Positions 55,792-64,000 of a DNA stretch of 64,000 nucleotides are shown piece by piece. The notes beneath the pieces were generated by a model, which was given only the letters and a program-made list of their open reading frames with translations, was not told the origin of the DNA and made no database searches. The DNA is from Mycolicibacterium mengxianglii (lineage in GTDB: Bacteria > Actinomycetota > Actinomycetes > Mycobacteriales > Mycobacteriaceae): NCBI RefSeq assembly GCF_015710575.1, contig NZ_CP065373.1:5208001-5272000 (forward strand), in the 5' to 3' direction. Made by a program: the position numbers and the translations under genes. The stretch's first letter is position 1; each line of letters starts with the position of its first letter.

Positions 55792-57261
55792 TCAGCCTCC
55801 CGTGGACTTCTCACGCACGCCCTCTTCGACCTTCTTACCGAGGTCGGGGTCGACGTTGCGCCAGTACTCGAAGACCCGGGAGAGCACCGGCTCCCTCACA
55901 CCTTTGCAGACATGGCCGATGATGTTGTGCGCCAACCGTTCCCTCTGCTGGTCGTCGAGCACCTCGCGCACCAACGTGCCCGCCTGTCCCCAGTCGTCGT
56001 CGGCCTCGCGCAGCGTGTAGGCCGTACGCACCATGTCGCCGTCGGACGCCCAACCGACTTCCGCCGCGCGGGCTGGGTCGGCCACCGGACCGCCCATGGA
56101 ATTCGGCGCGTACACCGGATCGGTCACGTTGCGGATCCGCATCGCGCCGTCCTTGCTGTAGCTGTGCACCTCGACCTTCGGTTCGTTCACCGGGATCTGT
56201 TTGTAGTTGACCCCGAGCCGGGCGCGGTGGGCATCGGAGTAGGAGAAACCCCGTGCCAACAGCATCTTGTCCGGGCTCAGGCCGGTGCCGGGAACGATGT
56301 TGTTCGGTTCGAATGCGGCCTGTTCGATCTCGGCGTGGTAGTCGGTGACGTTGCGATCCAACGTCATCCTGCCGACGTCGATCAGCGGATAGTCGCTGTG
56401 CGGCCACACCTTCGTCAGGTCGAACGGGTTGAACCGGTAGGTCTTGGCCTCCTCGAACGGCATGATCTGGACTTTCAGTGTCCAGCTGGGCAACTCACCG
56501 TCGGCGATCGAGGAGTACAGGTCGCGCTGGTGATAGTCACCGTCTTCGCCGGCGAGTTGATCGCCCTGTTCCTGGGTGAGGAAATCGACACCCTGATCGG
56601 TTTTGAAATGGTATTTGACCCAGAACAGTTCGCCCTCGGCGTTCGTCCAGCTGTAGGTGTGGCTGGAGTAACCGTTCATGTGCCGCCAGGACTTCGGGAT
56701 GCCGCGGTCGCCCATCAACCACGTGACCTGGTGCGCCGACGCGGGTACCAACGTCCAAAAATCCCACTGCATGTGATGATCGCGCAGATTCGTTGCCTGC
56801 ATTCGCTTTTGGCTTCGGATGAAGTTCTGGAACTTCATCGGGTCACGCAGGAAGAACACCGGGGTGTTGTTGCCCACCATGTCGAAGTTGCCCTCGGAGG
56901 TGTAGAACTTCACCGCGAAGCCGCGCGGGTCGCGCCAGGTGTCTGGGCTGCCCCGCTCGCCGGCGACAGTGGAGAACCTGACCAGGGTGTCAGTCCTGGT
57001 ACCCGGGGCGAGGAACGCCGCCCGGGTGTACTTGGTGACGTCGTTGGTGACCTCGAAATGCCCGAAGGCACCGCCACCCTTGGCGTGGGGTTGACGCTCC
57101 GGGATGCGCTCCCGGTTGAAGTTGGCCATCTGCTCGATCAGGTAGTGGTCCTGGAGCAGCAGTGGCCCGTTGGGGCCCACCGACAGCGAGTGCTCGACAC
57201 TCGGCACCGGAGCACCACCGTCGGTGGTCGCATACTTCGGGGCGAACTGATTCTCGGTCAT
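55792..57261 (-). CDS. katA: Monofunctional haem catalase
   Basis: Small-subunit clade catalase of 489 aa that dismutates hydrogen peroxide. The distal His is H59 in [12 protein letters not shown], the distal Asn N132 in VGNNTPVFF, and the proximal haem-ligand Tyr Y341 in [14 protein letters not shown]. The substrate-channel region [20 protein letters not shown] is intact. Five short repeats lie 36-105 bp upstream of the ATG and may be regulatory. Gene symbol is by family, not exact orthology. Confidence 0.93.
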   Translation of the reverse strand: MTENQFAPKYATTDGGAPVPSVEHSLSVGPNGPLLLQDHYLIEQMANFNRERIPERQPHAKGGGAFGHFEVTNDVTKYTRAAFLAPGTRTDTLVRFSTVAGERGSPDTWRDPRGFAVKFYTSEGNFDMVGNNTPVFFLRDPMKFQNFIRSQKRMQATNLRDHHMQWDFWTLVPASAHQVTWLMGDRGIPKSWRHMNGYSSHTYSWTNAEGELFWVKYHFKTDQGVDFLTQEQGDQLAGEDGDYHQRDLYSSIADGELPSWTLKVQIMPFEEAKTYRFNPFDLTKVWPHSDYPLIDVGRMTLDRNVTDYHAEIEQAAFEPNNIVPGTGLSPDKMLLARGFSYSDAHRARLGVNYKQIPVNEPKVEVHSYSKDGAMRIRNVTDPVYAPNSMGGPVADPARAAEVGWASDGDMVRTAYTLREADDDWGQAGTLVREVLDDQQRERLAHNIIGHVCKGVREPVLSRVFEYWRNVDPDLGKKVEEGVREKSTGG

Positions 57262-57296
57262 GGATGTCCATCTCCTCGCTGGTCGGGCTGCCTCGT

Positions 57297-57366
57297 CGCA
57301 GTTCGGGCGTCGCAGTTCGGGATCGCAGTTCGGGATCGTCGCAGTTCAAGATCGTCGCAGTTCAGG
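57297..57366. repeat. Five short repeats upstream of catalase
   Basis: CGCAGTTC followed by (G/A)(G/A)G occurs at 57297, 57311, 57324, 57340 and 57356 (spacing 14, 13, 16, 16 bp). It sits 36-105 bp before the catalase ATG. On the catalase strand the unit reads GAACTGCG. It is either a binding-site array for a redox regulator or a decayed tandem repeat. Confidence 0.65.
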
Positions 57367-57407
57367 GTCGGGATTACCCGCTCTGCCGCGAATCGGAAAC
57401 GCGGATC

Positions 57408-57830
57408 TCAGGGTCGGGTCGTCGGAGTCGGTGCGCCCGGCGAAGTCGGCTGGTTCGGCTGCGCGGGGCCGGAACCTTCCTGACCTGGGCCGTACATCCC
57501 CGGTCCGCCGGGTCCGCCGGGGCCGCCGGGGCCGAAGCCCTGCCCCGGCCGCATCGGCATCATCGGCGCGCCGGGTCCACCGTCGCCGAACATCATGCCG
57601 TGATGACGGCCCCCACCACCGGAATGCCCGCCACCGTCGGAATGCCGTCCGAGGATGAAGCCGGAGAAGAAGATCACGGCCACGACGAACACCGTGCCGG
57701 CGACGATGCCGACCCACGCGGCGGCCTGAACTACCCGGCTTGACCTGCGGCCGCGGTGTTCGACGGCAGTGCGCACGACCGACTCGTTGGCCACGACCGG
57801 CTGGGTGGGGTGCTCCGGTATGTCACTCAT
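57408..57830 (-). CDS. Single-pass membrane protein with Gly/His/Met/Pro-rich tail
   Basis: Protein of 140 aa: cytosolic N-terminus (about 1-35), one membrane helix (about 37-60, VVQAAAWVGIVAGTVFVVAV), then a low-complexity outer region with His, Gly and Met (GGHSGGGGRHHGMMFGDGG) and GPGGPGGPGG. No family recognised. The His/Met content could bind metal (inference). It is upstream of catalase on the same strand, 146 bp away. GTG 57833 is an alternative start. Confidence 0.65.
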   Translation of the reverse strand: MSDIPEHPTQPVVANESVVRTAVEHRGRRSSRVVQAAAWVGIVAGTVFVVAVIFFSGFILGRHSDGGGHSGGGGRHHGMMFGDGGPGAPMMPMRPGQGFGPGGPGGPGGPGMYGPGQEGSGPAQPNQPTSPGAPTPTTRP

Positions 57831-58005
57831 CACACAATCTTGCCCGCACGGGTCGCAGCGCCGGCTGGATTTGGCCTATCCGGTTCCTGTGAGACCGGTC
57901 GAGGTTTCTCACAGCTGAATGGGGTTTGCGGGGGGTACCGATTGAGGTACTCCTGCATTGGTTCACCCGAGCCCGATATCCAATACCTTCAGTAAGGGGA
58001 CGACC

Positions 58006-58179
58006 ATGGGAGCCGACGACAAGGCCAGCAACAAGATCGATGACCTGGGCGGCAAGGCCAAAGAAGGCCTGGGCAAGCTCACCGGTGACAAGAGCACCGA
58101 GAACGAGGGCAAGGTCGACCAGGCCAAGTCAAGCCTCAAGGATGCCGGCGAGAAGGTGAAGGACGCGTTCAAGAACTGA
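58006..58179 (+). CDS. CsbD-family stress protein
   Basis: Protein of 57 aa, highly charged and helical, with the CsbD pattern: NKIDDLGGKAKEGLGKLTGD followed by GKVDQAKSSLKDAGEKVKDAF. CsbD proteins are abundant under general stress (sigma-B in Bacillus; SigF-type in mycobacteria is inferred), with unknown molecular role. ATG 58006 has AAGGGGA 5 bp upstream. A strong hairpin terminator lies downstream. Confidence 0.9.
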   Translation: MGADDKASNKIDDLGGKAKEGLGKLTGDKSTENEGKVDQAKSSLKDAGEKVKDAFKN

Positions 58180-58263
58180 CGGCCTGCATCGGGCGGATTA
58201 GTCCGCCACGAACTGGCTACCCGGACATCGAGGCCCCCGCTCTCGGGCGGGACCTCAGCGAAG

Positions 58264-58313
58264 CCCCGTAGACCGAGCGTCAAGCCCAGCGCGCTCGGGG
58301 TCTGCGGGGTTTT
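58264..58313 (+). terminator. Rho-independent terminator downstream of csbD
   Basis: CCCCGTAGACC (58264-58274) pairs with GGTCTGCGGGG (58299-58309) with one G-T pair; an inner GAGC/GCTC extends the stem, and TTTT follows (58310-58313). It is 84 bp after the csbD stop and 22 bp before the end of the convergent gene. Confidence 0.8.
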
Positions 58314-58334
58314 GTGCCGTCCGGGAGTGGGCGG

Positions 58335-59468
58335 TCACCGCACGGGGTTCACCGCGAACTGGATGACGCGATATGGCGCGCGGTCGCGAGACTCGGTGTT
58401 CCACTGGCTGACGAACACCCGGACGTCCTCCAGAGTCGAGGCCGGCGACAGGTAGCCGCCATACGGCTGCGCGAGCTCGTTGACATCCGGTGGTGGCAGG
58501 CTCTCCGCCGGTTCCGGCCAGGAGTAGGCCCGCACGACCGTGGTGACCGGAGCAGCCCCCAGACCCGTGGGATCGTTGGCCACCCGGATCTCCATGTTGC
58601 CGGTACTGGCATTGAAGTACGACAACACCGCCTTGCCGTCGATCTGGCGCACGCTCATCTCGCCGATGCGGTCGCGCCACAGCGGAGTGGGCGCGGCGTC
58701 CCAGCCCGCGCTACCCGACCAGCCCTGCCAGGCGCTGCGATCAGTGAAGTCCGCCGGCGGCACGCGATACAGCGTCGCCGGGCCGCTGCGGTCGAAGTTG
58801 TTGGCGACGATGTACACCCAGCCGGTCTCCGAATCCGCCGTCGGGATCGGATCGTAGTAGCCGCTGATCTGCGACTGCCGCCCGTCGGCGTAGGAGGCGT
58901 CGCGGGCGGAGTCCGGCACTGTCTCCCAGAGATCTTGTGCCGCTTGCGCTTTCACCAGCCGGGAGGTCTGCGGGCGCAGGCTCGCGGTGGTGGTGATCAT
59001 CAGGTAGTTCTGGCGGTTGATGGAGACGACGCCTGCGGGTAGTTGCGACGAGCCCGGGGGCGTCGGGTCGGCCAGTAGCGGCGTGTGCACGCCGCTGACC
59101 CCGGTGTACCGGACACCCTCCGGCGCGGTCAGCGATGCCCTGTCGACGTGTAGTGCCACCGGCGAATACCAGCCGCCGAACCCCACGCCCTGACCGGCGA
59201 AGCTGTCACCGCATACCTGCAGCAGCTCCGTCGGGAACTCCATGAACTCACACAGGTCGGTAGCGCCGATACCGTAATCCTTTGTCGGCGTGCCGGTTCC
59301 GGCGATCGGCCCGAGGCGGATCACCTCGCCGGGCGCCAGCGGGGGCAGGCCGGCCTCCGGGGTGGCATACGCGGGTGCAGGCGCAGCCGTCGCCGACAGC
59401 AGCGCCGAGATCGACGAAATGGCGCAAACCACTCGTACTTTTCCGCCCAAACGTGAGTTTCGGCGCAT
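58335..59468 (-). CDS. Secreted DUF4185 protein (Rv3707c-like)
   Basis: Protein of 377 aa with a signal peptide (hydrophobic about 12-30, ending near APAYATP) and a DUF4185 beta-propeller-like region: a DYGIGATDLCEFMEF opening, CGDSFAG, GGWYSPVALH and repeated W/Y-rich strands. DUF4185 may bind or cleave glycans, but function is not established. It starts 6 bp after asd on the same strand, so it is the third gene of the ask-asd operon. Confidence 0.82.
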   Translation of the reverse strand: MRRNSRLGGKVRVVCAISSISALLSATAAPAPAYATPEAGLPPLAPGEVIRLGPIAGTGTPTKDYGIGATDLCEFMEFPTELLQVCGDSFAGQGVGFGGWYSPVALHVDRASLTAPEGVRYTGVSGVHTPLLADPTPPGSSQLPAGVVSINRQNYLMITTTASLRPQTSRLVKAQAAQDLWETVPDSARDASYADGRQSQISGYYDPIPTADSETGWVYIVANNFDRSGPATLYRVPPADFTDRSAWQGWSGSAGWDAAPTPLWRDRIGEMSVRQIDGKAVLSYFNASTGNMEIRVANDPTGLGAAPVTTVVRAYSWPEPAESLPPPDVNELAQPYGGYLSPASTLEDVRVFVSQWNTESRDRAPYRVIQFAVNPVR

Positions 59469-59474
59469 GGGAGG

Positions 59475-61789
<2,315 letters not shown>

Positions 61790-61885
61790 TGTCTGCCCTT
61801 TCACAGGTGCTGGAATGTCGGTTAAGGATATAGGGCGCCAGCACGTGGTTTTTCCCGCCGGTGACCTGACCCCTAGGTTTGGGGG

Positions 61886-62488
61886 ATGCCCGAGCAGCCC
61901 ACCGAGCGGTTGGCCGTCACCCAGGTGCCGATTCACGAGCACATCGCCGCCCGCTGGAGCCCACGCGCCTTCGATCCCGAGGCCACCCTGGATCACGACG
62001 ACCTGGTGGCACTGCTGGAGGCCGCGCGGTGGGCGGCGACCTGGGGTGGACGGCAACCGGTGCGGTTTGTGGTGGGCTGCCGCGGTGACGCGACGTTCAC
62101 CGCCCTGGCCGCGCTGTTGAAACGCGGCAACAGTTACGCCCGTGCCGCCGGGGCCCTGATCCTGGTGTGTGCCGACGAAGGAACCGACGAGAAGACCGCC
62201 CGTTACTCCGGGGTGGACGCCGGGGCCGCCATGGCCAACCTCGCTGTCGAGGCGGTGTCCCGCGGACTGCACGCCCACCCGATGGCCGGCTTCGACGCCC
62301 TCGGGGCGCAGCAGGTGTTCGCGATCCCGGACGGCATCCGGCCGTTGGCGGTGGTGGCGGTGGGCAGCCTCGGCGACTACGGGCAGATGACCGCCGAGAT
62401 CGCCGAACGGGACGCCCGCCCCCGCGAACGTTTGCCGCTGGCCGAGATCGCGTTTGCCGGGCGGTGGGGCTCCCCCGCGCAGCTGTAG
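61886..62488 (+). CDS. Nitroreductase-family FMN oxidoreductase
   Basis: Protein of 200 aa with the nitroreductase pattern: [14 protein letters not shown] with FMN-phosphate arginines, [38 protein letters not shown] and [14 protein letters not shown]. It would use NAD(P)H and FMN to reduce nitro, quinone or similar compounds. ATG 61886 follows a G-run and is divergent from ask, 96 bp between starts. Confidence 0.85.
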   Translation: MPEQPTERLAVTQVPIHEHIAARWSPRAFDPEATLDHDDLVALLEAARWAATWGGRQPVRFVVGCRGDATFTALAALLKRGNSYARAAGALILVCADEGTDEKTARYSGVDAGAAMANLAVEAVSRGLHAHPMAGFDALGAQQVFAIPDGIRPLAVVAVGSLGDYGQMTAEIAERDARPRERLPLAEIAFAGRWGSPAQL

Positions 62489-62580
62489 CACTCCACTGCG
62501 CGCTGCCGGTGATTGTGGTTGTGCCCGTGGTGGGTTCGGTTTCCTTGTAGTGTTCGCCGCATGTCGGATTCGACGCACCA

Positions 62581-63624
62581 GTGAACGCGAGTCGACGGAG
62601 TCGCGCCGGTTCGGACACCGAGATCACCCGGACGATGCAATCCGACACCCGCACCACGGATCTCGACGCCACCGACCTTCAACTGATCGACAATCTGCAG
62701 CTCGACGGCCGGATGACCTACACCGAGTTGGCCCATCGGGTGGGAGTCACGGAGAAAACCGCCCGCCGGCGCGTCTCGCGACTGCTCGAAGCGCGTTACA
62801 TCACCATCGCCGCTGTGACTGACCCGGGTGTGCTCGGATTCCATTGCATGGCACTGATTTTCATCACCATCGACGGATCCAGACTGCCGGTGGACATCGC
62901 CGACGAGCTGGTGACGGTGCCTGAGGTCCACTACGTCACGGTGACCACCGGCCGCTTCGCGATGCAGGCCGAGGTGGTGTGCACCGACAAGCAGGAGCTC
63001 TACGACGTGGTCTTCGGTGCCATCGCGTCCGTCTCCGGTGTCGCCACAGTCGAGATCCTGCCGTACCTGCGGTTGCACTACCAGCAGGCCCGCTTCTCCG
63101 GCCTGCCCACAGGAGTCGGCGGCATCCGACCGAAGCCGCTGGACACCACCGACCGTGCCATCATCACCCACCTGGCCGCCGACGGTCGGGCCGCCTTCCG
63201 GGATTGCGCAACCGCCCTGGGAGTCTCCGAGGCAACGGTGCGGCTGCGCTACGCCAAGCTCATCGAATCCGGGGCGATCCGGGTGATGTGCATCGCCAAC
63301 CCGTTGCGGCTGGGTTACCGCTTCAGCGGCTGGGTGACCATCCAGATCGGTGAGAATGGCCGCGCCCAGGATGTCGCCGAGGCGCTGACACGTCTCAAAG
63401 CTGTGTCTTACGTGGCGATCACCGCCGGCCGGGCCGACGTCATCGCAGAGGTGATCGCGGCGACCGGGGAATCGCTGCTCGCGGTGCTCGACGATGAGAT
63501 CCGGGTGATCGACGGGGTGGCCGCAATCGGGTCGTTGACGTACTTGACCGTCTACTACAAGGCCATCCGCCCACGCGGGCCCAGCACCCGCGTCGATCCT
63601 GACGCCGACGACCAGACCGGCTGA
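62581..63624 (+). CDS. Lrp/AsnC-family regulator with two complete modules
   Basis: Regulator of 347 aa, twice the usual 150-160. The first module has [23 protein letters not shown] and an effector domain to about 175; the second has [23 protein letters not shown] and a C-terminal domain. Tandem Lrp proteins occur in actinobacteria. GTG 62581 is the outermost start; ATG 62635 ([10 protein letters not shown]) may be the true one. The aldehyde dehydrogenase 0.3 kb downstream on the same strand is a likely target. Confidence 0.87.
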   Translation: MNASRRSRAGSDTEITRTMQSDTRTTDLDATDLQLIDNLQLDGRMTYTELAHRVGVTEKTARRRVSRLLEARYITIAAVTDPGVLGFHCMALIFITIDGSRLPVDIADELVTVPEVHYVTVTTGRFAMQAEVVCTDKQELYDVVFGAIASVSGVATVEILPYLRLHYQQARFSGLPTGVGGIRPKPLDTTDRAIITHLAADGRAAFRDCATALGVSEATVRLRYAKLIESGAIRVMCIANPLRLGYRFSGWVTIQIGENGRAQDVAEALTRLKAVSYVAITAGRADVIAEVIAATGESLLAVLDDEIRVIDGVAAIGSLTYLTVYYKAIRPRGPSTRVDPDADDQTG

Positions 63625-63913
63625 GCGTCACGGTAGTTCTCCAAGCCCTCTGGGCGGCAGTCGCATTGGAATCCCGGGCTCTCGATCCGGCCCCGCGGGC
63701 CGGCCACCTCGAATGAGTCGTGGGGCCGGACTCCACGTACCAGTACCCGACCTCGCAGTCACGTCATGCGTGAGAATTTGCTCCGCCAGGGCCGTATTCC
63801 GCATCCCAGAGTGGCTACGTGACCGTAATGCGTTACATTCTCAGGCGGCCGACGGTTAGCTGAACTACCGGCCTGTACCGCCACCGAAGCTTCACGACCT
63901 CCGAGGGACGACC
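63625..63913. other. Intergenic region upstream of the aldehyde dehydrogenase
   Basis: About 290 bp with no gene seen. It holds GTAATGCGTTAC (63825-63836), a near-palindrome with GTAA/TTAC ends, and distant inverted copies TGAGAAT (63771-63777) and ATTCTCA (63837-63843). These are possible Lrp-type sites. Confidence 0.35.
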
Positions 63914-63955
63914 ATGGCCATCGCCGCCTCGCACTGGCGCGAGGACCGCCAGTGA
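63914..63955 (+). CDS. Putative 13-codon upstream ORF coupled to aldehyde dehydrogenase
   Basis: ATG 63914 has GAGGGA 7 bp upstream and encodes MAIAASHWREDRQ. The TGA stop overlaps the next GTG (GTGA), so ribosomes could pass directly to the dehydrogenase. Its function could be translational coupling or a leader peptide. There is no Cys or amino acid run to suggest attenuation. Confidence 0.4.
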   Translation: MAIAASHWREDRQ

Positions 63956-64000
63956 CGATCGCCGACACGATTGACCGGCTGCCCACCGACCTGTTCATCA
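63952..64000 (+). CDS. Aldehyde dehydrogenase-like protein, 3' end outside window
   Basis: Only 16 codons are visible: VTIADTIDRLPTDLFI. The LPTDLFI run just after the start is typical of the N-terminus of succinate-semialdehyde or other aldehyde dehydrogenases, where IGG/INGKW follows. GAGGA lies 7 bp before the GTG. The family call is tentative. Confidence 0.45.
   Translation, partial: MTIADTIDRLPTDLFI

Noticed and set aside
57297..57366. CRISPR-like array upstream of catalase
   Set aside because: Units are 11 bp with 2-5 bp between them and no Cas genes; far too short for CRISPR.
55375..57483. A 702-codon open frame on the plus strand
   Set aside because: Antisense shadow of catalase and Ohr; Val/Asp/His-rich translation with no domain.
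57900..57960. SigF-type promoter (GTTT...GGGTA) for csbD
   Set aside because: GTTT and GGGT elements are present but their spacing does not match the consensus well enough to call.

Overview
The window is GC-rich actinobacterial DNA, most likely from a fast-growing Mycobacterium (Mycolicibacterium). From memory, its backbone follows the Mycobacterium tuberculosis order Rv3682 to Rv3709c: ponA2, metallophosphoesterase, PLP lyase, GatB/YqeY protein, the MoxR/DUF58 operon, SpoIIM-like and RDD proteins, glpK, a GCS2-type ligase, a methyltransferase, egtE-D-C-B-A, an Rv3705c-like protein, a DUF4185 protein, asd and ask. Start codons are often GTG or TTG, and many operon junctions are ATGA, GTGA or TGATG overlaps, as is usual for mycobacteria. 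I saw no IS element, prophage, integrase or CRISPR array.

Layout. (1) 1-4.4 kb: 3' part of ponA2 plus two conserved neighbours. (2) 4.6-20 kb, an accessory stretch: tRNA-Pro(CGG); a PPOX protein; a cis-prenyltransferase with an atypical active site paired with an FAD oxidoreductase; a cupin facing a GlxA/AraC regulator; a GAF protein; an exopolysaccharide-type group (flippase-like, Wzz-like and BcsB-like proteins); SRPBCC and TesB; a haem-oxygenase-like iron protein facing a CDGSH protein and an HemK2-like methyltransferase; a small acidic protein; an F420-dependent oxidoreductase. (3) 20-28 kb: conserved GatB/YqeY gene and the membrane/MoxR operon. (4) 28-36 kb, accessory: TetR plus MFS efflux, a frameshifted carotenoid oxygenase, GntR plus an NCS1 permease, two PadR regulators. 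(5) 36-42 kb: glpK, a methyltransferase, an MHS transporter, a GCS2-type ligase, a second methyltransferase. (6) 42-49 kb, accessory: an XRE-cupin regulator facing a 2-oxoglutarate oxygenase, then two DctA paralogues flanking a CitA/CitB-type two-component system. (7) 49-54.6 kb: the complete ergothioneine operon egtABCDE. (8) 54.6-64 kb: a secreted sensor-domain protein, Ohr/OsmC, catalase, CsbD, the ask-asd-DUF4185 operon, a nitroreductase, a two-module Lrp/AsnC regulator, and the start of an aldehyde dehydrogenase.

How the genes work together. Peptidoglycan synthesis (ponA2) and lysine/DAP precursor supply (ask, asd) serve the cell wall. Ergothioneine, Ohr, catalase and CsbD form an oxidative and general stress block. 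The two-component system between the DctA genes very probably senses C4-dicarboxylates and controls their uptake. The least understood parts are the atypical prenyltransferase with its FAD partner, the haem-oxygenase-like/CDGSH/methyltransferase group, and the Wzz/BcsB/flippase group that has no glycosyltransferase inside the window.
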